From: UBA6489 sp942490775
GTDB taxonomy: Bacteria > Patescibacteriota > Gracilibacteria > BD1-5 > UBA6164
Reading direction: 5' to 3'
Length of the DNA: 64,000 nt
Assembly (NCBI GenBank): GCA_942490775.1
Contig: CALNYL010000011.1
Location: 62,001 to 126,000 of the forward strand
Shown here: positions 32,588 through 42,429 of the stretch, piece after piece
How positions within the stretch are numbered: position 1 is the stretch's first letter
Layout: each line of letters opens with the position of its first letter
The notes under the pieces: generated by a model
What the model saw: the letters and a program-made list of their open reading frames with translations, nothing else
What the model was told of the DNA's origin: nothing
Databases searched by the model: none
Made by a program: the position numbers and the translations under genes

Positions 32588-33115
32588 ATGGATACTGAAA
32601 ATTTTGATAAAATGACTATAAAAGAAATTGTAGACTATGTCATAGAAACATATCATAAACCTCTAGTTATATTCTTTGAAAAAGCATCTCCTCTAGTAAA
32701 TACAATAGATGAAAAATATTTTGATGAATGTGAAAAAATAAAATATTTAAAAGAATTATACTCTCAATTTAGTAGAGAACTAAAAAAACATATGAACAAA
32801 GAAGATGAATTAATATTTCCTATTCTAAAAAAATACTGAGATAATATATCAGAAACAGATTTTAATATAAGTGAAGAACAAAAAAATATAATAAACAAAA
32901 CAAAAATGGAAAATGATCACTATGAATTTGAACATTATTTTTTAAGCATAGTAGATATACTTACAAATTCTAATTTAAATTTTAAAGATATAGAGGAGTT
33001 TCAAGAACTAAAAAGCGAATTTTTAAATTTAAAAGAAAATACAAAAACTCATTCCTTTTTGGAAAATAAATATTTATACCCAAAGTGAGTAGAAATACAA
33101 AAAAAGCTAAAATAA
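32588..33115 (+). CDS. Hemerythrin HHE/RIC (YtfE-like) cation-binding protein
   Basis: 175 residues, all helical. The motif VDYVIETYHKPL (near 13-25) and a later KKHMNKEDELIFP (about 66-78) place His and Glu residues where RIC-family di-iron proteins bind metal. A second KTKMENDHYEFEHYF near 103-117 and KTHSFLENKYLYP near 153-165 complete a four-helix bundle. The family repairs iron-sulfur clusters damaged by oxidative or nitrosative stress. It is shorter than E. coli YtfE because the N-terminal domain is missing. Glycine is rare here, with two TGAs. Confidence 0.85.
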
Positions 33116-33210
33116 CGACTTTGAAGAAAATAAAATGTTAAACAGCTAGTCAACAGAGGGGTAAAAACCTTTGAATTTTCTATTTTGCACTTTAGATTTT
33201 CCACTCATTC
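33116..33210. repeat. Element of the CAACAGAGGG family
   Basis: At about 33137-33182, AACAGCTAGTCAACAGAGGGGTAAAAACCTTTGAATTTT, an inverted repeat with a GGGGTAAAAACC core. Related copies lie at 17967, 26617 and 59107. The rest is spacer between convergent genes. Confidence 0.6.
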
Positions 33211-33885
33211 TTACCTCAAATCAATAGTACCCTCCCCCTTTTTAATTTTTTCTATCTCTTCAGTTATATCATCAGGATTTATATCTCCAGAATCAAATTT
33301 AGGCTTATTATCTTTTAGATAATTCTCTACCACTCCAGACAATACATCCATAATCATATCAAACCTATCTTCATGTTCCTCAACTCACTGCTGTTTACTT
33401 ATTTTTTCTATCTCATCCAAGGCATCATAAGGAATAATTGCATCCTCAAGTACAAACCTATCCTCTCAAATCTTATGAATTACAATATCTCACTTATTTA
33501 ATATAGTGTCCCAAATTCAAACCTGCTCCACTCAAACTCACTCTATATTGTCATACTTAACCGTTTTCATATCAACATTAAACATCGCCCAATCCAAATC
33601 AACAACTCAAGAACTCGTTATAATCCAAACATCATTATACCAATTAAATATTTCATAAATTACCTTTAGAAAAACTACTATCAACAATCATTCCAAATAA
33701 TAAAAAGGTACTTTTTCCCTAAACATTATAGAATTATAATACAAAAAAGAAGGGATAAAAGCTCAAAGATTTATCCACACAAATAAAACCCTAAGAATAA
33801 TAATCCAATGACCATGAATTACTCCTTTTATTTCCTGTCACTCAGGAACATACCTCCTAAAAAAACTCTTTTCAAATTTATTCAT
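33211..33885 (-). CDS. Membrane protein with bacterial PH-like (DUF304-type) domain
   Basis: 224 residues. Two hydrophobic segments at about 27-48 and 60-82 are followed by WYNDVGIITSSGVVDLDGAMFNVDMKTVKYDNIEGVGVEQVGI. That block resembles the bPH2/DUF304 fold ('yd..iiT..rvid.......f......yd.Ie.v...'). The C-terminal part is an acidic helix (LEDAIIPYDALDEIEKISKQQ) ending in IKKGEGTIDLR. The role is unknown. The start lies 5 bases from the stop of xth, which is upstream on the same strand, so the two are co-transcribed. Confidence 0.72.
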
Positions 33886-33890
33886 AAAAA

Positions 33891-34769
33891 TTATTTTAAA
33901 ATAAGTTTTATAGGACAATGATCACTCCCCATAACATCAGTCAAATACTGCATATCTTTTACCTTATCAATAAAACCATTATTCACAACAAAATAATCTA
34001 ACCTCCAACCTATATTTCTAGATCTAGCTCAAGCTCTATAACTCCACCAAGAATAAACATTTGTCTTATCTGGATAAAATCGTCTAAAAGTATCTATATA
34101 TCAATTATCTAATAACTCACTAAATTTTTTTCTCTCAACAGGAAGAAATCAAATTGAATTTTTATTAGCCTCTGGTCTAGCTATATCTATTTCAGTATGA
34201 CAAATATTAAAATCTCAAGTCATTATTACATCCCTTCAAGACTCCAATATCTTATTTGCATAATCTATCAGCCTATCATAAAACTCCAACTTATAACTAA
34301 GCATTTCTTGCCCATTAGCCCTAGTACCCCCATTTGGAAAATATCAATTCAATAATACAATATTTTTCGTAGAGACACGATTAATCGTGTCTTTATTATC
34401 ACAGTTAATTTTGTCCTTTTCTTCTGAGACACGATCAATCGTGTCTCTACATTTTTCATACTTAAACTCAATCTCAGTAACTCTACCATCACTATGAAAA
34501 TGCTCTATCTCATCAAAATGATTTTTTGTATCAACTATATCTAAACCCTCCTTATAAAATATAGCACTCCCAGCATACCCTGCCCTCTCTCATTTATGCC
34601 ATACATACTTATATCAATCCAATTCTCAAACATCTTTCAAAAACTGCTCTTCAAAAGCCTTAGTTTCCTGAATACACAAAATATCTGGATTCTCTTCCAA
34701 AACAAAATCCCTAAATCACTTCTTAGAAACCGCCCTAACACCATTTACATTCCAAGATATTATTTTCAT
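33891..34769 (-). CDS. xth: Exodeoxyribonuclease III/AP endonuclease with in-frame repeat insertion
   Basis: 292 residues. All EEP nuclease motifs are present: MKIISWNVNGVRAV at the start, ILCIQETKA with the metal-binding Glu, the GTDFNICHTEIDIARP block, RLDYFVV, and the C-terminal GSDHCPI catalytic His. The enzyme repairs abasic sites and has 3'-5' exonuclease activity. Between the EFKYEKC and NIVLLN strands, about 27 residues (RDTIDRVSEEKDK...DTINRVST) are encoded by a pair of palindromic repeats at 34369-34450, a position that is normally a loop. The gene is 5 bases upstream of the PH-domain gene on the minus strand. Confidence 0.92.
34369..34450. repeat. GTAG-headed palindrome pair inside xth
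   Basis: GTAGAGACACGATTAATCGTGTCT begins at 34369 and GAGACACGATCAATCGTGTCTCTAC ends at 34450. Each contains a near-perfect palindrome ACACGATYAATCGTGT, and the outer GTAGAGAC/GTCTCTAC ends pair as well. The length keeps the reading frame open. Confidence 0.85.
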
Positions 34770-34802
34770 AAAAAAATTGTTACAGTTTTAAAATTCTAAA
34801 TA

Positions 34803-34861
34803 ATACGAATCCATCCCCTTCCGTTACACTTCAGGGACTTCCTTTGAAAAAGGAAGAAATC
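34803..34861. repeat. Dispersed repeat, ACGAATCCATCCCC family
   Basis: ACGAATCCATCCCCTTCCG...CTTCAGGGACTTCCTTTGAAAAAGGAAGAAAT, nearly identical to 11378-11435 and related to 42361-42410. Confidence 0.75.
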
Positions 34862-34902
34862 ATTTGAATATTATACCCTATCAAAAAAAAGTAAAGCTAA
34901 TC

Positions 34903-34929
34903 TTGATTTTTATTACTTTTTTGTATAAT
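34903..34929 (+). promoter_or_regulatory. Promoter of grpE
   Basis: TTGATT at 34903-34908 and TATAAT at 34924-34929, spacer 15 (short). No CIRCE-type inverted repeat (TTAGCACTC...) is visible, so classical HrcA control is not supported here. Confidence 0.45.
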
Positions 34930-34965
34930 GACACTCTAGTTATTTTAATTATTAACATAGAAAAC

Positions 34966-35529
34966 ATGCCAAAAAATGACAAACAAGATAAAGAAAAAGA
35001 AGACATAATAGAAGAAATGCAAGATGAAATAAATGAAATAGAAAACGAAGAATGAGAAATACAAGAAGAAGTAATAGAAGAAATGAACGGAGAAGAAAGC
35101 TCAGACGAAGTCTCAAAACTAAAAGAAATACTAGCAAAAACACAAGCAGACTTTGAAAACTTTAAAAAAAGAACAGCCAGAGACAGAGACGATATGATAT
35201 TTTTTCTAAAAGCAGATATACTAAAAAAAGTCTTACCTAGAGTAGATGATCTAGACAGGATAATAAAAAAAACTCCTGAAGATATGCAAGATTGAGCATT
35301 ATTTGAAGGAGTAGTATCACTAAAAAAAGTCCTAGAAAAAGACCTAAACTCTATGTGAGTAAGCCCCTTTGACTCAATCTGAAATGAACCAAATCCAGAC
35401 AGACATGAAGTTATGACAAAAATCCCATGAGGAGAAGACTGAATAATTATGGAAGAATTTGAAAAATGATATAATTTATGAGACAAAGTACTAAGAGTAG
35501 CTAAAGTTGTGGTATGAAGTGGCGAATAA
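34966..35529 (+). CDS. grpE: Nucleotide exchange factor GrpE
   Basis: 187 residues. A long acidic coiled coil (residues 1-75, Glu/Asp/Lys-rich) precedes the signature KTQADFENFKKRTARDRDD and LPRVDDLDRI. The C-terminal beta domain contains GVSPFDSIGNEPNPDRHEVMTKIPG and NLGDKVLRVAKVVVGS. GrpE releases ADP from DnaK and so drives the chaperone cycle. Neither dnaK nor hrcA adjoins it, unlike the usual heat-shock operon. Only a minority of its glycines are GGN; the rest are TGA. A GTAGGGGC repeat follows the stop. Confidence 0.94.
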
Positions 35530-35549
35530 TTTTTTTAAAAATTAAGACT

Positions 35550-35577
35550 GTAGGGGCAATACCTTGTGTTTGCCCTG
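35550..35577. repeat. GTAGGGGCAATACC element
   Basis: GTAGGGGCAATACCTTGTG followed by TTTGCCCT, copies also at 11463, 57732 and (partial) 59199. Confidence 0.75.
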
Positions 35578-35590
35578 ATTTAATAATACC

Positions 35591-37150
35591 CTAAACCCCC
35601 TGTTTCAACTTCTCTGCCAAAAGTAATTCTTTCAAAGACTCTTTAAGCATCTCTTTTGTCTTAGGTCAGAAATTTCAAGCTCAAGAATCACTAGCCGAAG
35701 AAATAACTCCCTTATCTATTTGAAAATCAAGTAAAGCCTTTTTTGTTATAGGTCAAAAATATGCCGTATCTTTATAATCAAAATATCAAAGTCTCTTTAA
35801 TAAAACTTGCAACTCTCTCACCTCTCAAGAAGTCTGTCAAAACACTGGTTTTCACAGATTTTTTATTATCTCTTCTGACTCATTCAAAACCAACTTCTCA
35901 AGTTCTCTAGACCTCTCTTTAGCTTTACTCTCAGCAAGAACTTTTTCTTGTTCACTTTCTAAATAAAACTCATAATCTCACTTCAAACTCTTTCTAGTTA
36001 TAGGTCAAAAATTTCAAGCTCAAGGAGTACTAGAATTTACAACAATCCCCTTATTTAACTGATAATCAAACACAGCATCAACTAAACTATCATAGTCTCA
36101 ATCTATCTCTCACTTATAAAATGACAACCTTTTAAAAACACTCTGCAAAAGTTTTCTATCCTCAACTCACCTCAATGCCCTTGAAAATAAAATCTCCTCC
36201 TCATCAGAAATAATAAATTTTTTATCATCATATAAAACCACATTACTATCATCCGTAGAGACAAGCTTTTTGTCTTTATTTTCTACAACAACCTGTTTTG
36301 CAGCCTCTTTCTCCTGAGAAGAAGAAAGAATTTTTGCGGAGCTTATGCCTGTGGTGCAAGATAGAGGTTTTAATTCCCCATCTACAAACATCTTTTTTGC
36401 CGTACTCCTAGTTCTAACTCACCAATACCCTGCTCAATAATTATATACATTCTTGACAATACCATTATTTAACTGAAAATTATAAACAGTATCTATCAAC
36501 TTTGAATTATAAATACCATCTATTTTATGATTATAAAGTCATACTCCACTTAAAAATTTCTGTAAATTCCTAATAGCCATAGGGTCAGCTCAAACTCATA
36601 TTCACCTATCAAAAATATTAGGCAATTTCTTTAACCCATCTGTAGCCCAATTAGGAGAAGGAATCTTTTTATAATCCAAGCTTACAACTTCCTTATCTGA
36701 AAGTACTTTTCATTTAACCGTTTTTTTACCCCAATACAAAGCCCTCTTTAATCACTCATCACCATATCATACCCAAACATCTATTCTATCATATTCATAT
36801 CACCTTTTTCACTTTTCTACTATAGCTCCCCCCCTATCCTCAACACTACCAACTCAAAGTCATTCTAAATAAATTTTAGTTCAAAAGTTATACTTCTTAG
36901 GAGCAGCAAGCATCCCAGAAAAAACAGACTTTCCAGAAGCTCACTTAATTCACTCTCAATTCAAAGTCTTCTCAGACTCATAATCTCAAGTCAAATAATT
37001 TTCCTGATCAGGCAAAGGAGAATAATAAGCCGTAACAATAAAAGTTCTGTACTCTCCTTCTTCATAATTAGCAAAAGCCAAAAAGTTAAAAAGAGAAATA
37101 AACAATAAAATAATTACATTTATACTAAGCAATTTTTTTGCAATATCCAT
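35591..37150 (-). CDS. Secreted protein with 3D domain and peptidoglycan-binding repeats
   Basis: 519 residues. A signal peptide (about 1-27, LLSINVIILLFISLFNFLAFA) is followed by FIVTAYYSPLPDQ. The 3D/DPBB fold comes next, as KKYNFGTKIYLEGLGVGSVEDRGGAI with the three-Asp region (YDRIDVGV). Three peptidoglycan-binding-like modules follow, each ending in a 'Y.F(Q)LN.GIV' segment: near 205-255, 345-395 and 445-490. This suggests a cell-wall lytic or wall-associated enzyme secreted across the membrane. A linker around residues 260-330 is partly encoded by palindromic repeats at 36253-36330. It stands alone before the rlmE region. Confidence 0.82.
36253..36330. repeat. Palindromic repeats inside the 3D/PGBD gene
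   Basis: GTAGAGACAAGCTTTTTGTCT...TTTTCTAC (36255-36286) and CCTCTTTCTCCTGAGAAGAAGAAAGAA (36304-36330) resemble two different dispersed repeat families. Together they encode a Ser/Lys-rich linker without breaking the frame. Confidence 0.6.
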
Positions 37151-37336
37151 AATTTATAATAAATATATTAAACTAGTCAATATATATTATAAAATATATT
37201 CTTATATATAGCAAGTATCTGAAAACTTTTTTTAATATTTTTTTTGTTAGTATTGAAAAAATATATATAATCTAAAAGAAAAAATGAAAGAAAAAGATTC
37301 AAGTATGGATTATTTTATATATAAACAAATAAAAGA

Positions 37337-38012
37337 ATGAGCAAATCTAGATTTAAAAGACCAAATCAAGGTCAAAAACAACCAAGCAAAAGAAAAAACA
37401 AGAAAAAACCAAAACCATATCAAATGCACGACAACTACTTTTTAAAAGCAAAAGCAGAGTGATACAGAGCCAGATCTGTATACAAACTCATAGAAATACA
37501 AGAAAAGTTTGGCATCATAAAAGAAAATATGAATGTATGCGACATCTGAGCAGCACCATGAAGCTTTATCCAATACACAAAAAGACTAATAAAAGACACA
37601 GGACAAATAGTATGAATAGACCTAAAACCCATAAATAAATATTCTCAAAACAAATATAAATACAATAGTACATGATATTTTTAACTTTGACACACTAAAA
37701 CCTGAAGTAGAAAAATACATTTGAGACGGAAATAAGTTTGACCTACTACTTTCAGACATAGCACCAAACACCACCTGAAGAAAAGACATAGATCAATATG
37801 CATCAGTAGAGCTAAACATAAGCATACTAGAATTTAGTGATATATTTCTAAAAAAGTGATGAAATTTGCTACTAAAAGTATTTAAATGAGAAGATTTTTG
37901 AGACCTAGTAAGTCAAGTGAAAAAAAGATTTGAAAAATTTACAGAATTTAAACCCCTAGCCTGTAGAGACAGAAGTTTCGAAGAATATGTTATCTGTTTT
38001 GGAAAAATTTAA
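37337..38012 (+). pseudogene. rlmE: 23S rRNA 2'-O-methyltransferase RlmE, +1 frameshift
   Basis: Conserved RlmE/FtsJ blocks: a Lys-rich N-terminus, then DNYFLKAKAEGYRARSVYKL with the conserved Lys/Arg. After that come VCDIGAAPGSFIQYT (AdoMet motif I) and GQIVGIDLKPI. At about 37650-37662 the frame breaks: frame 1 runs into TAA at 37682 while the next frame continues TIVHDIFNFDTLKPEVEKYI, LLLSDIAPNTTG (motif IV with the catalytic Asp) and GNLLLKVFKG (catalytic Lys) to TAA at 38010. The two halves are complementary parts of one protein. It could be a genuine inactivation, a sequencing error in the A-rich tract, or programmed +1 frameshifting. Confidence 0.82.
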
Positions 38013-38034
38013 TTTTAAACCTCAACTAATTATA

Positions 38035-38634
38035 ATGGACTTTATCTTAATTTTATTTTTTACCTGATTTTGAACACTATTTGTAGTGATTTGAGCAGAA
38101 AAGCTTTATAAAATTTATTTTGGAGTTATTATTTGATTTTTGATTTTTTTAGTACTAAATGCACAAATAGAAAACCTAGAAAATCTCAGTGAAATTTACT
38201 ACAATGATTTAACTTCTTTTCAAAGCTTTTTAGTAGAAAACAAAGAAATAGTTTTATGAACTATAACATGTTTTATTCCAATATTCTGAGTATTTACAGC
38301 ACTAAATGATAGCATAGCACTAAAACAAAAACCAAGAATATCAACAACGATTTTAACTTGAGCATTTTTACCAGTTGTTCTTTTATGAATTATGGCTTAC
38401 ATAAAATCAAATGCTTATGTAAAGCTAGAATTTGTTTCTGATATTTTAAGTGTTTTTGATGGTTCATATATTTACAATCTCTTAGAAGAAAACAACTTCC
38501 TAGTTTTCATATTTATAATCGCCCTGATTTTCTATAAGGTTTTTGTTTCTCTTTTTGTTTATATGTTTGGGAGGTTTTATAATGAGGTTATTGAGAAGAT
38601 GAAGATGAAGTATGGGAATAAGGAGGAGAGTTAG
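38035..38634 (+). CDS. Uncharacterised integral membrane protein
   Basis: 199 residues with about five hydrophobic segments (about 1-24, 28-45, 78-98, 108-125, 160-185). The N-terminus FILILFFTGFGTLFVVIGAEK has no cleavage site. The C-terminus is basic (FYNEVIEKMKMKYGNKEES). No motif is recognised. It begins 22 bases after the rlmE stop on the same strand. The last 90 bases have more G than the preceding sequence. Confidence 0.65.
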
Positions 38635-38719
38635 TTTTCTAAAATAAAATTTGATGTTTTTAAGCTGCTTAAACTTTTATTTTTCCTCAACATCATCTTC
38701 TAAATAAGCAAAAACTATC

Positions 38720-39189
38720 TTAATATTCTATCAACAGCTTATGCTCAATCAAAATTAAGATATCAAGTAAATGATTTATCAATAGGACGATTCAATATCT
38801 TTTTGTTGAAATAAAATAGTAAAAAATCACTCAACTAGAATCTTCTTCAAAAACAGATTCTTTAGAATTTAAACAAAGATTGAAATATCTTTTCCTGACC
38901 TAATCTAATTTTGAAATATCATAAAAATATGATAAAATTTCTCATAAATTCAATCGAAAAACAAACATTCATCTAGAATTCTCTTATTTTTGAACTAATT
39001 TTTCTTTAACTTTCTTCTAAATTTATAAAGAAGACATGAGTATTTCATCAATCCCCTTTTTCTTCTTTTCTAAAACTAATACCGTTTCAGAAAATCATCA
39101 TTATAGCAAGAAATAGAATGAGATGAAAGCAATTTTTTCAAATCCTCAGAATCCTCAGAATCCTTTTCAAAACTGGCAAATGTTTGCAT
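38720..39189 (-). pseudogene. Decayed gene of unknown family
   Basis: A reading frame starting at ATG 39187-39189 gives MQTFASFEKDSEDSEDLKKLL... for 37 codons, then a one-base shift leads into VLVLEKKKKGIDEILMSSL. From there a single frame continues to about 38720, with four in-frame TAA/TAG stops separating protein-like blocks (NSRGMFVFRLNLGEILSYFYD; RKRYFNLCLNSKESVFEEDSSGV). Shared frame plus scattered stops is the signature of recent decay. No family is recognised. Confidence 0.55.
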
Positions 39190-39267
39190 AATTCAAAATT
39201 AAAAAAATATTATAATTTTTTAAGTACAAATTTAAGTAGATACAAATTATTATACAAGAAAAAATTA

Positions 39268-39296
39268 AATGTCAAAACTTTGTTTGACATTTTTTT
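39268..39296 (-). terminator. Terminator downstream of the U32 peptidase gene
   Basis: AAATGTCAAA and TTTGACATTT form a stem around ACTTTG. On the minus strand it is followed by TTTAATTTTTT. It overlaps the U32 gene's stop codon. Confidence 0.65.
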
Positions 39297-40656
39297 AAAT
39301 ATCCTTCCTAATTAACCCAAACCTTCATGGATCCTCCTCCACATTCACCCAAACCTCAAAACTTCCACCGTGAGCCACCTCAACATCTTCAGCCTCATCT
39401 TCTTTAAACTTAAAACTATCCTTTAATAAAATCCCCTTCCCCTTTACTCAATGATTTATTTTAGTCCTATAAATCTTTTCTACCTTTTGCTTTTTTATTC
39501 CCTCAGGAGTCACTATCTCAACCTCATCTCAAACACTAAACCTATTTTTAACCTCAACCCTAACAAGAGAACTATCCTCATCATACTCCCTAAGAATTCA
39601 TAAAAATACCTTAGTTCCAAAACTACCATTTCTCTCATAAAACTGAGCATTACTATCAGGATTTCCAGCTAAAAATCACGGAATATATCCCCTATTTGCT
39701 ATACCAAAAAGCTCTTCTGACAAAGCCTTACTATCATATTCTTCTCATTTTTCTAAAGCACTAAGTGCTTCCCTATAAGCCAATCACACAGATGCTAAAT
39801 AATTTACAGTTTTATTCCTTCACTCAACCTTAAAGCTTATAACTCAAGCATCTTTTAAATCTGTTAAATAATCTATAGCCATCAAATCTCTAGAATTCAT
39901 TAAATAACTACCATACTCATCCTCATCCATCTCCATAATATCTCAAGGTCTTTGCTCTTCTTCTAAATAATAATTTCATTTTAGTTCCTCATACTCCTCT
40001 GGTCTTCAAGTCAATCTCTCTAGTTCCTCTTCACTCTTTTCATCTTTAAATACTCTGTATTTCCATCTACAAGAATGACTACAGGTTCATTGATTTGGAT
40101 CTCTCCTACTTAGATAGTTTGATATAAGACACCTACCACTATAAGCCATACAAATAGCCCCATGTACAAATGTCTCTAACTCTATATCAGGAACCTTATT
40201 ATGAATTTCCTTTATCTCCCTAATAGATATTTCCCTACTAAGAATAATTCTCTCAACTCACATCTCCTTCCAAAACTGAGCCTGAGCCCAGTTTGTATTA
40301 TTCGCCTGAACTGACAAATGAATCACAACATCTGGATATTTCTTTCTAACTATATTTATAAGTCACGGATCAGACATAATAAAAGCATCAGGTTTATAAC
40401 TTAGCATCTTATCAAACTGAGCCAAAAACGGTTTTATTTTAGAATTATGAGCATAAATATTAGCTGTAAAATATATTTTCTTACCCAAGTTATGTGCATA
40501 ATTCACAGCATATTCCAAATCATCCATAGTAAAATCGTTTGTTCTAGCTCTTAGTGAAAACATAGGAACTCAAACATAAACAGCATCCGCCCCATAAGCA
40601 AAAGCATATTTCATTTTCTCTACACTTCAAGCTGGCATCAAAAGTTCTAATTTCAT
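39295..40656 (-). CDS. U32 family peptidase-like protein (TrhP/YegQ type)
   Basis: 453 residues. It begins MKLELLMPAGSVEKMKYAFAYGADAVYVGV, the family's TIM-barrel start, and carries RTNDFTMDDLEYAVNYAH and ANNTNWAQAQFWKEMGVERIILSRE. The diagnostic U32 motif is ETFVHGAICMAYSGRCLISNY (about 160-180), followed by SRRDPNQGTCSHSCRW, cysteines that match the iron-sulfur cluster of the TrhP/RlhA-type enzymes. E. coli YegQ/TrhP and RlhA hydroxylate tRNA or 23S rRNA using prephenate, so the name peptidase may be misleading. The C-terminal barrel (about 365-440) is intact. It stands alone before the second 95-bp element. Confidence 0.87.
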
Positions 40657-40771
40657 AAGTTTAATTGGTTAAAAAATTTGTTGAATTTTATTTATTTAGA
40701 AAAATTAGTCAAAAAAAGAAATTATTAAGTTTTATTAAGGGATAAAAATTTAATAAAACCAGAAAAGTAAG

Positions 40772-40871
40772 AAATTAGAAAATAATAATTAAACGAGGTG
40801 TTAGCAACCTTTTATACCAAAAATATTTTGTAAAAAAGTTGCTCAGCGAGTGTATTATTATTTTCTAATTT
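40772..40871. repeat. 95-bp element with terminal inverted repeats, copy 2
   Basis: Ends are a perfect inverted repeat: AAATTAGAAAATAATAAT (40772-40789) and ATTATTATTTTCTAATTT (40854-40871). The interior repeats that of 16168-16262: ACGAGGTGTTAGCAAC, TTTTATACCAAAAA, GTTGCTCAGCGAGTGT, with AGCAAC (40803-40808) pairing GTTGCT (40838-40843). It lies between the U32 start and the hsdM stop. A MITE-like element or a structured RNA are both possible. Confidence 0.8.
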
Positions 40872-40894
40872 CGGCTTTTATTTAAATTTCATTC

Positions 40895-42325
40895 CTAAAC
40901 TCTATTTAAAATTTCCTTCAACTCTTCAAGTAAGCTATTTATTTCTTTGTCATTTTTATTTAATTCTTCAAGTATCTCATTTGGTTTTCTAATTTCTTCT
41001 TCTTTAGCCTTGTTTGGATTTTTAGCTGATATATCATAGTTTTTTATATCTTTTACTTTTACTGTCCAAGAATTTTCTGAATTTTCTCTTTTTTCTAGTA
41101 GTTCTGGGATATGTTTTATTTCATTGTAAGTTATTGGTTTGTTTTTTGTTAGTTTTCTTTTTAGATTAATTTCATAATACCATATATCTTTTGTAGCTCA
41201 CTGTCTATTTAAGAAAATAATATTTGTCTTTACTCATGAATAAGGCAAAAACACTCAAGCTGGAAGACTAATAATACTGTGTAAATTGAAATCTTCTAGC
41301 ATGGTTTTCTTTATACTCTGAAATGCTTTTCATGTGTTGAATAGTACTCATTCTGGTACTATGATGGCTGATTTTCCTTGTAGTTTTAGGTTTTTCATAA
41401 TATGCTGGATAAATAGCATTTCTGTTGCATTTGTTTTTATGGTGAAGTTTCTTTGGATTAGCTCTTTTTCTTTTCATCCAAAGGGTGGGTTTGCTAGAAC
41501 TATGTCGTATCTATCTTTTTCTTGTATTTCTCTTATGTTTGCTGTGAGTGTGTTTTTCTTTGTGATGTTTGGGTTACTTATTCCGTGTAGGATCAAATTC
41601 ATAACTCACATAATGTATGCTAGGGCTGTTTTTTCATTTCAGAAAAATGTTTTTTTGTTTAGAAATTCTAGTTGTGTATCGTTTTTTTCTTGAGAGTTCA
41701 TAAAGTTAAATGCCTCAATAAGGAACCCACAGCTTCAGGCTGCTGGGTCATATATTGTTTGTCATATTTGTGGTTTTAGTGATTCTACCATTATTTTTAT
41801 GATGCTTCTTGGTGTATAGAATTCTCCTGAGTTTCATCAGTCGTTTCACATTCATTTTAGTAGGTCTTCGTATATGTGTGATAGTTCAAATAGGTCTTCT
41901 TGTTTTTGGAAGTTTAGTCAATCTATGATGTCAATAATTTCTCTGAGTGTGTGTCCTGATTCTATTCTGTTGTCTATGAAGTGAAATATTTCTCATAGTT
42001 TGTATTTTATTGAGTGGTAGTTTTCGTTTTCATTTCTAAATGATTTTAGGTATGGAAATAGTTCTTTGTTTACAAAGTTTTTTAGGTCATCTCATGAGAT
42101 TGTTCATTTTTGCATTTTTATCCAGTTTTTCCATCTGTATTTTTCTTCTAGTATGTGTGTGTAGTTTTTTCAGTCTATTAGTGCATTGTCTGATTCTCTT
42201 TGTTCGTAGTCGTCTAGGAATTTTAGGAATAGTATCCATGAGATTTGTTCTGTGTAGTGCATGGCTCATGAGATTCAATCGTCTCTTCTTAGTATGTCTG
42301 TGATTCTGTTTATTTTTTGTTTCAT
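40895..42325 (-). CDS. hsdM: Type I restriction-modification DNA methyltransferase, HsdM
   Basis: 476 residues. An N-terminal helical domain starts MKQKINRITDILRRDDGISGAM (recognition-subunit binding). The AdoMet motif DPAAGSCGFLIEAF is around 190-203, with TPRSIIKIMVESL just before it, and the catalytic NPPFG motif of N6-adenine methylases is around 270. A Lys/Glu-rich helical C-terminus follows. HsdM2-HsdS methylates the target site and, with HsdR, restricts unmodified DNA. It is the last gene of the minus-strand island, after the Fic gene. The AdoMet motif glycines are written TGA. Confidence 0.93.
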
Positions 42326-42360
42326 GTGGGAGTTGGTAAAAAGTTAAAGTGTAATATGGT

Positions 42361-42412
42361 TCGAATCCATCCCCTCGTACCTCGGTACTTCCTTTGCAAA
42401 AGGAAGAAATCT
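42361..42412. repeat. Dispersed repeat copy between hsdM and the Fic gene
   Basis: CGAATCCATCCCCTCGTACCTCGGTACTTCCTTTGCAAAAGGAAGAAA, a variant of the ACGAATCCATCCCC family, with an inner CGTACCTCGGTAC palindrome. Confidence 0.65.
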
Positions 42413-42429
42413 TGGTTTGTTAATATTTT

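Noticed and set aside
34881..35486. Minus-strand open frame of 201 codons over grpE
   Set aside because: It is a shadow of GrpE, serine-rich because of the acidic coiled coil on the other strand.
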